Below, piece after piece: positions 36,461 through 45,462 of a DNA stretch of 64,000 bases. Location of the stretch: assembly GCA_030425485.1 (NCBI GenBank), contig JAUIAM010000004.1, positions 1 through 64,000 on the forward strand, written 5' to 3'. The stretch comes from Verrucomicrobiia bacterium (lineage in GTDB: Bacteria > Verrucomicrobiota > Verrucomicrobiia > Opitutales > Cerasicoccaceae). How positions within the stretch are numbered: the first letter of the stretch is position 1; every line of letters begins with the position of its first letter. The position numbers and the translations under genes are program-made. The notes beneath the pieces are model-generated. The model was not told the DNA's origin. It saw only the letters and a program-made list of their open reading frames with translations, and made no database searches.

Positions 36461-38446
36461 TCAGTCGCCTATCCTTAGCCCGATTAAATGCCCGGATGAA
36501 GCCAGGTATAGTATTCCTGAGGACACGGGACCCACGTCAGTAACAGGCATGGGAAATGATGCCCGCTGATCTAAATCCCCCGTTCTGTTATCAATTTCAA
36601 AGAGAGCCTTCTGCGCAACGAGGAACAGTCGACCGTCGGGAAGCGCGAAGAATGCAGTATCACCACGGCGCGATGCAGGACCACCATAGCTGCCTAAATC
36701 CACATCGGCCCTGATCGTGTCATCGCTAAGATTGTAGAGATAATAATGATTCCCCGCAACCACGTGCAGACTGCGTCCATCTATGCTTATAAGATCGCTG
36801 ATCGTCTGCACGTCCTCGGGAAAGTCCCAACAGTCCGTTACCGCTTGCGATTCCCAATCAAACCGCGCCAAGGACGCCCTTTCGGCAACAGGCTTTGCGC
36901 CGCCTGGCGTGAGAATACTCCCCCCAAGGATCAAGTTGCCATCAGGCAGCTCTGTGATTGCAGTAATAGATTGGCTCGGTATGAGATTATCTGCCCCGGT
37001 GAGCGATACCACCTCATCTTTAGTATAGTCATAAATCAACATTCCACCCCCGATGTAGCCGTACCCGGGATAGCCCGTGGAGACAAGGTGCTGACCGTCG
37101 GAATGCTTGATCAGAGCACGTGGTCTCCCGATGAGCGGGTGAGTCTTGGCAAGCACCTTAGGGTTTAATGCCTCACCCTTTGCAGCCGGTAGCACAGGCT
37201 GGCTTGAATCGATGGCATAGAGATTGCCGAGGGCATAGGAGTTGGAAATCAGTCGCCCGTTGGCCTCTATAAAACGGGTAAGATTTCCACCACCCAGCTC
37301 GGGTATACCTCCATGTACCTCAAATGAGCTGGTCTTGGGGTTAAACGTCCATAACTGGTTGGGATGGTCGCAAGAGCCCATGATTCTGCCATCTGGTGTG
37401 GCGATCATTGAGGAGATGGATGCTCCCGGCGAAGTAAAATCAAAGTCAATCTCGTAGACGGCATTATCTGCGTCCTGATAGCGAAGTTTCCGCGTCTGAA
37501 CATCGAAAGAGATCACCTTGAGTCCATCCTCTAGTTCGAAACGTCGCTTCAACCAATAAACGGATCCGCTTTGATCCACAATCTGAGGATCTTCCATAAT
37601 TTCCCCCACCTCACCATCTTCTAGTAGTCTCCACGGCTGGGAAGAATGGGCTCTGCCAATCACTGTGCCGTCCGTCAATGTCTGGACCAAACCAGAACCA
37701 ACGCCTCGTTCAGATTCCTTAGCCAATTGTCTAAGCTCACCGGTAGAAGGATGATAGGCTACGAGATTGGATTTGGCATTCCCCATCCCAACATAGACCC
37801 AACCGTCTTGTCCGATCTTCATATAGCTGGGATATTGCTCATGGGCATCCAAGCGGATTACATCCCGAATCTCCTGCCTTATCGGGTCATAAACATATAG
37901 CTGAGATTTTGGGTAGGTAGCCACGTAAATCAAACCATCGTCAGACTCAGCCATGGACATTACGAGCCCTTCGATCGCCCCAGTCGTGAACAGGTATTCC
38001 TGATCCACTAAGTCAAATTCATGAAACGTTACCGTATCCTGATAAATGAAAGTGCCCCAACTGGTAGCGAGAATACAGTATGCCGCGCCATTGGCCGCAT
38101 CTGGGTCTGGGTAGAAATGTTGCGAGGACTCTCCGGTTAATAGCTCAACCATCAGCAGTGATGCACGTGAGGCATCTTTACCCTGAGGGCGATCCAATAA
38201 TATCGAAGCTAATATCGGGCCGTCGGCAGTTTCCGTAATCAGCGCCCCCCGGACCTCTGGAACGACGGCAGCCGGCCCCAAGTCGATCATCTCCCAAGCT
38301 TTTAGATCCTCCACAGAGGGTGCATTCTCTCCACCTACGCTCTCCGCGCGGCAGGACGACCATACTCCGGACGCCATGAGTAAGAATATAATTCGGAGTA
38401 AATTTCTACACATACCGATAGCGCTTCTTGATGCCAACTTCATCAC
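36461..38446 (-). CDS. Secreted beta-propeller-like protein
   Basis: 661 aa. An N-terminal signal (about 15-35, with Cys at SSCRAES, possibly lipid-modified) precedes many repeated strands of the type DG.IYVATYPKSQLYVYDP, DGWVYVGMG, DGRIMGSCDHPNQLWTFNP, DGNLILGGSI and DGRLFLVA. This suggests a multi-bladed propeller of the SMP-30/WD40-like kind. No catalytic residues can be assigned; it may bind or act on carbohydrate outside the cell. Its start overlaps the pseudopilin stop by 4 nt, so they are coupled. Confidence 0.65.
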   Translation of the reverse strand: MMKLASRSAIGMCRNLLRIIFLLMASGVWSSCRAESVGGENAPSVEDLKAWEMIDLGPAAVVPEVRGALITETADGPILASILLDRPQGKDASRASLLMVELLTGESSQHFYPDPDAANGAAYCILATSWGTFIYQDTVTFHEFDLVDQEYLFTTGAIEGLVMSMAESDDGLIYVATYPKSQLYVYDPIRQEIRDVIRLDAHEQYPSYMKIGQDGWVYVGMGNAKSNLVAYHPSTGELRQLAKESERGVGSGLVQTLTDGTVIGRAHSSQPWRLLEDGEVGEIMEDPQIVDQSGSVYWLKRRFELEDGLKVISFDVQTRKLRYQDADNAVYEIDFDFTSPGASISSMIATPDGRIMGSCDHPNQLWTFNPKTSSFEVHGGIPELGGGNLTRFIEANGRLISNSYALGNLYAIDSSQPVLPAAKGEALNPKVLAKTHPLIGRPRALIKHSDGQHLVSTGYPGYGYIGGGMLIYDYTKDEVVSLTGADNLIPSQSITAITELPDGNLILGGSILTPGGAKPVAERASLARFDWESQAVTDCWDFPEDVQTISDLISIDGRSLHVVAGNHYYLYNLSDDTIRADVDLGSYGGPASRRGDTAFFALPDGRLFLVAQKALFEIDNRTGDLDQRASFPMPVTDVGPVSSGILYLASSGHLIGLRIGD

Positions 38447-39192
38447 TGTGGGGCGGACTCAAAGTTGCGGAACATTGCTGTGGTGGGAGTGGCGGGAAAT
38501 TGTTCTTTGTTAATGTAATCCACTTTACCATTAAGCCTTAGTACATGGATACCCCCATCCTTGTTGTAAGCAGACACCGCCGCGGTCTGCCACTGCTCGA
38601 AAGCAATAATCACATCAGGATCATTAAACAAACTGAACCTGGGTTTGAGAGCCGATTCAACCGCCGCGGGTCCGGCGGGAAGTGCATCGCGTGTCCCCGG
38701 ATGTACATAGATGTAATGATAGCTGGAGTATTCATTCACGTAAATGCCTGCTTCCGGATGCTGAGCCCACCCACTCTCATCAATTGTTGCAGTCTTGGCC
38801 ACATCATTAGGAGCCATAAAAATAGCTGGTGAGTCCACAAAACCCTTATCTACTACTCGCTTGAATGCCTTGTTCAGCGTTCCGGATGTGCTGTAGCGGC
38901 TAGCCCAGAATGGAGGCAACATTCGGCTCGAGTCATCCTGAGCGTAGAGGTTGATCGCTACGCCGATTTGACGTAAGTTCGAACCCGAAACGGTCTTGTT
39001 GCGCATTTCGGTAACACCGCCCATCATCACGATCAAAAGAGCAGCCAGAATACCAATTACACCAATGGCCACAAGTAACTCGGTAATGGAGAATCCACGA
39101 TGGGAGAAAGTGTGTCCAGAGTTGGGGACAGCCCCATCCGGGTTATTACCGGACAGGGCTGCCTTAACATGACTACTTAAATACATCGGCAT
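38443..39192 (-). CDS. Stand-alone pseudopilin-like protein
   Basis: 249 aa with prepilin signal HRGFSITELLVAIGVIGILA preceded by an unusually long leader (about 32 residues from 39192). The body has the SNLRQIGVAINLYAQDD segment common to the type II pseudopilins of Verrucomicrobiota, Planctomycetota and Lentisphaerota, and a C-terminal GGIHVLRLNGKVDYIN that resembles a modified H-X9-DG motif. Such genes are often scattered beside glycan genes. ATG 39186 is an alternative start. Confidence 0.75.
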   Translation of the reverse strand: MPMYLSSHVKAALSGNNPDGAVPNSGHTFSHRGFSITELLVAIGVIGILAALLIVMMGGVTEMRNKTVSGSNLRQIGVAINLYAQDDSSRMLPPFWASRYSTSGTLNKAFKRVVDKGFVDSPAIFMAPNDVAKTATIDESGWAQHPEAGIYVNEYSSYHYIYVHPGTRDALPAGPAAVESALKPRFSLFNDPDVIIAFEQWQTAAVSAYNKDGGIHVLRLNGKVDYINKEQFPATPTTAMFRNFESAPQ

Positions 39193-39230
39193 GACGGGTG
39201 TGGGTTTCCCAGATTCCAGGGGACACGGAG

Positions 39231-41036
39231 TCAATTTTTCTTCCGGCGCATCATAACGCATCTTGCGAATACGATGAGTCCTAAACCAAGAGCATAGGAT
39301 GCCGTAGTTGGCTCAGGAATAACACTAATACTCAGTACGCCGGTGCTGTGATCAAAATCCCAATTGAGCCCTGGATCCAGTTCAGGCAGATCAAAATCGG
39401 CAAAAACCCCGCTCTGATCCGTAAATCCGCTAAAGAGGGCAAAGCTCTGGCCCGCCATAGGGGTGGCACTCAGAGCAATTGCCAATGTCCCCCCGTAGCT
39501 CAGCTCACCGCTCAAATCAGCAAAGGCAAATTCATCGATACCCGTGCCACTGATACTAAAGCTGATGATACTGTCTGCCAGAAGGGTCAGGTCACCAAAT
39601 CGGTGCTCATTCAGCCCCGTCAGTGCGAGCGTAGCAGTATCCCCAGAGCCATTACCCACCGTAAAATTACCAGCCTCGGTAACAACTGCAGGGTTGAAGA
39701 CATCAACATTCAGCGTGCCGCTGTTGAAGCTAAAGCCGTTTTCACCATTAGCTATTCTCACTTGGTCCACCGTAAGCGTAGCGCCATCAATACTTATGCT
39801 ATTGCCGCTGGTTGCCCGCAGGTATCCAGTTCCCGACGTATCCTGGATGGTAACATTGCCGCTGTTAAACGTAGCGGAGTTTCCAGAACCTGTAACCAAG
39901 AAGTAGCCAGCCGCGCTATCGCTGCCAACATTCAGCGTGCCATCGTTCATCGTAAAGACGTTACTGGAGGCCCCTGTCACACCCACTTGAATCCAATCGG
40001 ACGAAAGCTGAGTGTCTGCACCCGACATGGTGAAGGTGTTACCACTGCTGTTGGATGTATTGGCAATTTCAATCTCGCCCGCTGATACCTGAGAACCACC
40101 AGTGATGCTTACGGCATGACCCGTCTGTGATGATGAGCTTGCCATTACCATCTTCGACGCAACATTCACTTCAGCTTGGTCAGATATATTGATTGAATTT
40201 TCAAAGCTCCTCACTTCAAGGTTATTGGATATATTTACGACGGTATCCTGCCCTGAAATAGTCAGCCCATTATTATTAGCCCCGGCAAAGTTCGCGATAA
40301 TAATATCGGTCGTGTCAACTTGAGAACCTCCGCTAACGTTCACAAAATTATTAGTGGCATCCGTCCAGCCGATTGTGATCTCTCCGTCCAAGTCTACAGT
40401 GGATCCTGAGGTAATATCGATCGTGGTATCAAATATCCCCCCAGATAGCCCTGAGCGCATGATACGCGCATTGACGGTTGAATTCTCAAAAACAAGCGTA
40501 TGACCGCTCAACCCGTTTGTGTTAGAGCCAGCGCTATATCTGCCTACTAAGATGTCCCGATTGAGCTCATCTCCCGCAAGAAAATTCAATGTTACATTAT
40601 TAAATGTGACTGTTCTGCCATTCAAAACAGTCCCACCACCCATAGTAAGTCTGCCATAGCTATTGATAGTACCATTACTAAAGGTTGTCGTAGAGCCACC
40701 GTGGCGTCCGTCAAATTCGAGAGCTTCTCTCGCAGTACTACCCGTCAGGCTCAAGGTAAACGTGTTGCCATCCAAGTCAAAGGTAGGGTTGCCAGTCTGG
40801 TTTTGGAGGTTACGAGCCTCCCGGTCCTGATCAAAGGTCACCGTGTAAGTGCCATTGATGTTATTGGGATTGTTGAAAAGGATAGGATCTGTTCCGGTAG
40901 GAATCCCTGCCGGGTCCCAATTACTGCTGTCTCCATAGATGCCACCAGTTATGTCTATCCAGTTGACCTGGGAGTTGAGGGGCATTGCCGAGATAATCGT
41001 CAGGGCAATTATCAATGTCGGTATACGAGTTTTCAT
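39231..41036 (-). CDS. PEP-CTERM protein with beta-helix-type repeats
   Basis: 601 aa secreted protein. After a signal peptide, the N-terminal WIDITGGIYGDSSNWDPAGIP (in part) is typical of autotransporter-like repeat proteins. A long Asn/Ser/Thr/Gly-rich region with repeated short strands (GGSQV.., SGSTVDLDGEITIG, GNSATFNSGNVTI, NGTLNV) follows, probably a parallel beta-helix. It ends with IPEPTTASYALGLGLIVFA and MMRRKKN, a PEP-CTERM signal. Likely a surface or matrix protein. Sits between an amidohydrolase gene (46 nt) and the pseudopilin gene. Confidence 0.82.
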   Translation of the reverse strand: MKTRIPTLIIALTIISAMPLNSQVNWIDITGGIYGDSSNWDPAGIPTGTDPILFNNPNNINGTYTVTFDQDREARNLQNQTGNPTFDLDGNTFTLSLTGSTAREALEFDGRHGGSTTTFSNGTINSYGRLTMGGGTVLNGRTVTFNNVTLNFLAGDELNRDILVGRYSAGSNTNGLSGHTLVFENSTVNARIMRSGLSGGIFDTTIDITSGSTVDLDGEITIGWTDATNNFVNVSGGSQVDTTDIIIANFAGANNNGLTISGQDTVVNISNNLEVRSFENSINISDQAEVNVASKMVMASSSSQTGHAVSITGGSQVSAGEIEIANTSNSSGNTFTMSGADTQLSSDWIQVGVTGASSNVFTMNDGTLNVGSDSAAGYFLVTGSGNSATFNSGNVTIQDTSGTGYLRATSGNSISIDGATLTVDQVRIANGENGFSFNSGTLNVDVFNPAVVTEAGNFTVGNGSGDTATLALTGLNEHRFGDLTLLADSIISFSISGTGIDEFAFADLSGELSYGGTLAIALSATPMAGQSFALFSGFTDQSGVFADFDLPELDPGLNWDFDHSTGVLSISVIPEPTTASYALGLGLIVFARCVMMRRKKN

Positions 41037-41081
41037 AGCATTTCTTGTGAGGGGGGTTCTATTATCGTGAGTAGTTTTTGT

Positions 41082-41876
41082 TTAAACTTCCAAACGCTCG
41101 AGTTTCGCCACAGCTTCGCTGCCAGAGTCCTCTATGGGTGGGAGGCCCTTCAGCAGCTTGTCCGTGCTGGCCTTGATCTGTGCTTCCAATTTAGCAGCTT
41201 TGACTTTCAGGCGAGCAGAGGTGGGACAGAGAAACGGACTGTGAGTCCCCAAAAGCAGCCGATCCGGAGCAGTCGGAGTACCCAGTGGCGTAGCGCCTCC
41301 ATCAAGGAAAGATGTTTCTACATAGAGGTTGTCCACTTCGGTAAAGTCTGCCACTTCCCGACGGTTTGCACACAGGGCAACGATCTTCAGCTCAGGAAGT
41401 AAACTGGCCAACTGGGCGACAAATGCAGATTGTGGAGGCTCGACTTTCAATAAGGGGTACTGATTTCGTTCGTCCTCTATCCGCATCTGCACTGCCAGCG
41501 GAATCCCGCTGGCGATCAGCTTCTTGCCCAAGTCCAGCGTTGGCTGGTCGATCAGGCTATACATATGGTAGCTCGGTATTATCCTGACCATACGCGCTCC
41601 TAGCCGAAGCCCCCATTCCAGACTCTCTCTCCAGTTGGGCGCTGCCAGGTTAACCGTTTTTACTGGCAGTAGCTGAGGATAAGCATCAAGAGAGGCAAAA
41701 AGCTGCTCATCAGGAACATCAGGGTCTGGATAGAAGATGCTCCCGATTGAGGAGACCAGTGAATGTGAAATACCATTCTCCCGCATCCTCCTACACAGGC
41801 AATCGAGACTAAACCAAGAGAACTCCATCCAAGGCCAGTGCCCCAGAGAAACATTAACATCTACTAAACTGTTCAT
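41082..41876 (-). CDS. Amidohydrolase-related TIM-barrel protein
   Basis: 264 aa from ATG 41876 (a GTG lies just before at 41879). The N-terminus MNSLVDVNVSLGHWPW resembles amidohydrolase-2 proteins, but the usual HxH metal motif is replaced (D-V-N-V), and a conserved C-terminal LLLGTHSPF stands where the last metal-binding Asp is normally found. It may therefore be an inactive or altered paralogue of the upstream gene, from which it is separated by 2 nt. Confidence 0.68.
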   Translation of the reverse strand: MNSLVDVNVSLGHWPWMEFSWFSLDCLCRRMRENGISHSLVSSIGSIFYPDPDVPDEQLFASLDAYPQLLPVKTVNLAAPNWRESLEWGLRLGARMVRIIPSYHMYSLIDQPTLDLGKKLIASGIPLAVQMRIEDERNQYPLLKVEPPQSAFVAQLASLLPELKIVALCANRREVADFTEVDNLYVETSFLDGGATPLGTPTAPDRLLLGTHSPFLCPTSARLKVKAAKLEAQIKASTDKLLKGLPPIEDSGSEAVAKLERLEV

Positions 41877-41878
41877 CA

Positions 41879-42658
41879 CTATCCTTTAGAATTTATACCG
41901 AGCAGGTACTCGGCGTTTTTTCTCAATACGCATTCCCTCTCGCTAGCATTCAGCCCGGAGTCATAGATGCGCCCCAACTGGCTTTCATAGCAGCGAGCTG
42001 GATAGTCCGAGCCATACACAACACGCTGGCTACCTAGCTTCTTGACCGCATAGTCAACCAGCCCGGAAAAAGGCTGCCCTCCAGATGTATCGAGCCAAAC
42101 GTTGTCACAGTCCTTTATGTCCAGCACTCCATGAATTCCGCTTCCTGTTAAATGCGCCATCAAGATGCGTGCCCGGGGGTGACGTCTGGCCAAATGTGCG
42201 ATATCTGACGGGGATGATTCACAGCCCATCAGGTCCACGGTCTTATACCAGGCGTGATGCAGCAGGAAGACATTGCGCTCGGCCACAATCTCCATGATCG
42301 GGTCGAGCCGTGAGTCGCGGGCATTCACCTCGAACTCCAGTTTGACACCGGAAAGGCCGGCATCCAGGCAGCGGGTAACTTCTTGACGCAAGAAATTCTC
42401 CGGCAGTGCAGGGTTGAGAAAAGCCAAACCAAATAGCTTGTTTGGCCGATGCTTAACCATAGCAATCGTCTGGTCGTTGATCCTGCGGACACCCTCTTCG
42501 TCTGGATAAGGATAAAACCGCCCAAGTAAGCATAGTTTTTCAACCCCATGCTCGGTAGCCGCGATCTGAAGCATCAGATCAGCATCTTCCTCTGGTGAGG
42601 GGTAGCTAAGCTGCGTCCAGCTCTTAAAATGATTGTGTGTATGAATATCAATAATCAT
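41879..42658 (-). CDS. Amidohydrolase-2 family metal-dependent hydrolase
   Basis: 259 aa. Metal ligands visible: MIIDIHTHNH (HxH), a central His in LLHHAWYK, LMAHLTGSG, and the C-terminal VYGSDYPA Asp. Amidohydrolase-2 members include sugar lactonases such as L-fuconolactonase as well as decarboxylases; the nearby fucosidases make a lactonase role attractive but unproven. It is first in a minus-strand run and divergent from the GntR-SBP regulator, with a palindrome at 42723-42734 upstream. Start at ATG 42658 (MIIDIHT). Confidence 0.8.
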   Translation of the reverse strand: MIIDIHTHNHFKSWTQLSYPSPEEDADLMLQIAATEHGVEKLCLLGRFYPYPDEEGVRRINDQTIAMVKHRPNKLFGLAFLNPALPENFLRQEVTRCLDAGLSGVKLEFEVNARDSRLDPIMEIVAERNVFLLHHAWYKTVDLMGCESSPSDIAHLARRHPRARILMAHLTGSGIHGVLDIKDCDNVWLDTSGGQPFSGLVDYAVKKLGSQRVVYGSDYPARCYESQLGRIYDSGLNASERECVLRKNAEYLLGINSKG

Positions 42659-42722
42659 CAGGCGATACGCTCTCGGTGGATTGAGGAACAGGAGTAATTT
42701 CTCACCACAATAATTTGACATA

Positions 42723-42734
42723 TTGACATGTCAA
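42723..42734. promoter_or_regulatory. Putative operator TTGACATGTCAA (amidohydrolase promoter)
   Basis: A perfect 12-bp palindrome 65 bp upstream of the amidohydrolase start. Near copies occur at 42981-42992 and 42999-43010 before the divergent regulator gene. The arrangement suits a dimeric GntR-type repressor. Confidence 0.6.
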
Positions 42735-42980
42735 CATGATAATTAAAAAGCCTTATCAGCCTTGAACCCTTAAACCGCTACCCTGAACTATCCAGCATGG
42801 ATAAGCCCTTTGCTCCGCAGTTCAGGTCTGAGCCACATCTAGCACCCACTAGAGAAAATCACACAGAACACATTGACCACCAATATTTAAAAGTCATTTC
42901 AGTTTATTGAAAAAATAGATGCGACGACTAAACCCCAATCAAGCAACGCGCCCCTATGACCGACCTTTCAATCTGCAAAG

Positions 42981-43010
42981 TTGACTTGTCCACAGAATTT
43001 GTCATGTCAA
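42981..43010. promoter_or_regulatory. Two near copies of the TTGACATGTCAA operator
   Basis: TTGACTTGTCCA (42981-42992) and TTGTCATGTCAA (42999-43010), 10/12 and 11/12 matches to the palindrome at 42723, 12-41 nt before the regulator ATG. Probable autoregulatory sites. Confidence 0.55.
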
Positions 43011-43021
43011 ATTTGTAATCA

Positions 43022-44518
43022 ATGGCTAGATCATCACAAACCAAAGCAGGCAGCACTTCATCTGATATGAATCGAGAAGATGCCTTCATGCCGCTATACT
43101 TGGCAGTCAAGCAGGACATCGAAAAGCGCATCAGCAATGGCGAATTCAGCACGGGAGACCGCCTGCCCACCGAGAAAGAGCTATGTGAGTATTACTCAGT
43201 CAGCCGAATAACGACACAAAAGGCCTGCAACCTCCTCGTAGGGGAAGGAACCATTTATCGCATCCAAGGCAAAGGATCATTTGTTAAAAAAATTCCGCAC
43301 ATCTCCACAAAGCCCAGCGCAGACATCACGCCGAAGCTCACCTGCAGCCTACCTGGAGTCCTCTGCCGCTATTTCTCTACCCCCTCTTTCCAGAAGGCTT
43401 TTGCCAAGGAGTTTCCCAATGTCAAACTGGTGTTACGAGACGCTGCACAAGCAATTGAATCCTGTGATCTGGACAGGTTTTCCGGAGCGGACATCTTCTG
43501 GCTGAGCCGGAATGAATATAGGCAGGCAAAACGCTACGGGCTATTGGGCGAATGGCGGCAACTCCTGGGCCGCCAGGATTACGATGCTCTGATAGAGGAC
43601 ATACCAGAAAGCCTAGTTGAAGCCGTGGGCCAAGCCCCACTCAGACACTTGCTCCCATTTGCCTATTGTCCAGTCAGCCTAGTATTCAACTCCAATCTGC
43701 TTGAAGCTAGCGGGATCAGCATAGACGACGGCAAATGGGACAAAAAACGCTTCACTGAGACCTGTCTCCTTATCAAAGAAGCGAGCGCAACGCCGAGAAC
43801 CATCCCCTTTCTGTGCGAACAGTCCAATGAGAAACGATGGCCCTTCTTGATTTACAGTAATGGGGGAAAAATTTGGAGCCAGGATGGCACCCAATGCCTG
43901 ATCGATAGCGATGAAGCATTACGGGGTTTCGATTTCATACGCCACCTTACCGATGACCTTAAGGTTGCACGCCTTTTTAATTTAGGGGATTCCAGCATAG
44001 ATCAGACACTCTTCCCGAGCGGACGGGTAGGCTTTCAATTAGGGACAATCCTCAACTGCATGCAATTCCAGAACCAAGGCTGTGACTTCTTCGATGTCAT
44101 CGCGACTCCAACCGGGAAAAGCAACAATACCATGATGGCAGAGTTCTTCCTGGCTCACTCTTCTCATTCCCGCGATCCTGAGTTGCTGGCTGATTTTATC
44201 CACTTCCTCAAGCGCGCGGAAAACCAACTCAAAATCTTTCGCCACTGGGATACCATGCTGCCCTGCTCGAAGTCAGGGTTGCATACCATCCAGAGAGATG
44301 CAGACGACCCCAGAGCACGCTATCTTAAGAAATTCATTTCCCTCACACCGCGCATCGCCCCGGTGGAGTATCCGGCATCCATCAAAGCCCACCTGCACCT
44401 GAGCAAACTCATGCACCACATCTGGATCGACCTGGCTCATTATAAGACCATTGCCAAGGAGGTAGTACGCGAAGTTGATCAAATAATCGAGCAAACGTTA
44501 GCCCCGGAGCGCATGTAG
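43022..44518 (+). CDS. GntR-family regulator fused to a solute-binding-protein-like domain
   Basis: 498 aa. Residues about 22-90 form a GntR winged helix (PLYLAVKQDIEKRI, GDRLPTEKELCEYYSVSRIT, GEGTIYRIQGKGSFV). The rest (about 105-480) resembles an ABC-type extracellular solute-binding protein (SBP type 1, sugar class): FQKAFAKEFPNVKLVL, PVSLVFNSNLLEASGI, KRFTETCLLIKEA, GFDFIRHLTD and a typical FLKRAENQLKIF C-terminal lobe. There is no signal peptide, so the SBP-like part acts in the cytoplasm, presumably as the effector sensor. Divergent from the amidohydrolase genes with palindromic sites between. Confidence 0.83.
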   Translation: MARSSQTKAGSTSSDMNREDAFMPLYLAVKQDIEKRISNGEFSTGDRLPTEKELCEYYSVSRITTQKACNLLVGEGTIYRIQGKGSFVKKIPHISTKPSADITPKLTCSLPGVLCRYFSTPSFQKAFAKEFPNVKLVLRDAAQAIESCDLDRFSGADIFWLSRNEYRQAKRYGLLGEWRQLLGRQDYDALIEDIPESLVEAVGQAPLRHLLPFAYCPVSLVFNSNLLEASGISIDDGKWDKKRFTETCLLIKEASATPRTIPFLCEQSNEKRWPFLIYSNGGKIWSQDGTQCLIDSDEALRGFDFIRHLTDDLKVARLFNLGDSSIDQTLFPSGRVGFQLGTILNCMQFQNQGCDFFDVIATPTGKSNNTMMAEFFLAHSSHSRDPELLADFIHFLKRAENQLKIFRHWDTMLPCSKSGLHTIQRDADDPRARYLKKFISLTPRIAPVEYPASIKAHLHLSKLMHHIWIDLAHYKTIAKEVVREVDQIIEQTLAPERM

Positions 44519-44838
44519 CGCTTCTTGCTCATTCCAACAGCCGCAACAAACACCAGCTCATGAAGCGAAGCTTCTCAGGCATTCCATAACGAGGAGTCTA
44601 ATTATAAGCCATTTTTGAATAGCAAAGGGCGCTGCTCAGTGAAAACCATACGCATTCCTTACCAGTCATGCGAGAGTGGGCACAACATACTTCTAGCGAA
44701 AAAAGAGGACATCCTAAACTGCCCCCTGAAAACGATTCACTTGCTCTTGCCTACCGATCATATAGGCATTCCACTTCTTCTAAATATTGAGTCCCGGAGC
44801 ATACACTGACTGAATACTCGCGCCAAATAAACAATCGT
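44519..44838. other. 320-bp region without a recognised gene
   Basis: Between the GntR-SBP stop and the end of the integrase remnant. No frame with family features, no tRNA and no convincing terminator; only a weak 5-bp hairpin (gaagc/gcttc) near the start. Confidence 0.45.
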
Positions 44839-45441
44839 TTAGAAATTGATGTCAGGGAGTTTTTCAATTGCTCGTCACTTGGCGTCATCTTCGATATGGG
44901 TGTAGTGGGTGCTAATCGCGGCAGAGTCATGGCCGATGATGTCCATTGCAACCGCTTCAGATACCCCGGCGTTCTTCAGCAATGAAGTCGCAGTATGGCG
45001 CAGACAATGAAAGCTGAGCCCACCCCTCTCCCTGCGCGTCGAATGCCCCTGCCTGTACTTACCTTGGAGCGCTTCTCCGCCAAGCCCGCTTCCACCATGA
45101 AACTGGCTGCTCAAGCTACTGGTGCGATCTTGCTCGGATACCGTTTTATCAGCCACCGGAAAAACGGGCAAGCTCGGCTCGATCGGTGCAGGCAAGGTCT
45201 TCAGGTGTTTATACAGCGGAGCCGTAATCGGGATACTGACCGTTCGCCGGGTTTTGATGGTGACGATTGATAGCACCTTCTCATCCATGTCGACCGCCGA
45301 CCACTTCAGCGTGGCAATATCCCGGAGGCGTTGCCCCGTAGTGTGCCGTAATCTCAGACGCGATGCGGTAGCATCGAAAGTACAGGCTATGCCTGCTGCG
45401 GGGGTTGGGGGCGCATAGCCCTCAAAATCGATAGCATGCAT
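44839..45441 (-). pseudogene. Tyrosine-recombinase (integrase) remnant
   Basis: The catalytic half of a phage-type integrase. It keeps GQRLRDIATLKW (first Arg), HCLRHTATSLLKNAGV (His-x-x-Arg), IIGHDS (His) and STHYTHIED (Tyr). The N-terminal half is absent. Past the TGA at 44877-44875 the frame continues as RAIEKLPDINF to a TAA at 44841-44839, a normal integrase tail, so the TGA is a nonsense mutation that removes 11 residues. A related fragment lies at 47855-47996, across the GH2 gene. Confidence 0.8.
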
Positions 45442-45462
45442 AAGACCTGGCTAAAACAGGTC

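Noticed and set aside
44519-44838. Small plus-strand frame of 64 codons around 44615
   Set aside because: No ribosome site, no family features and atypical composition; probably chance.
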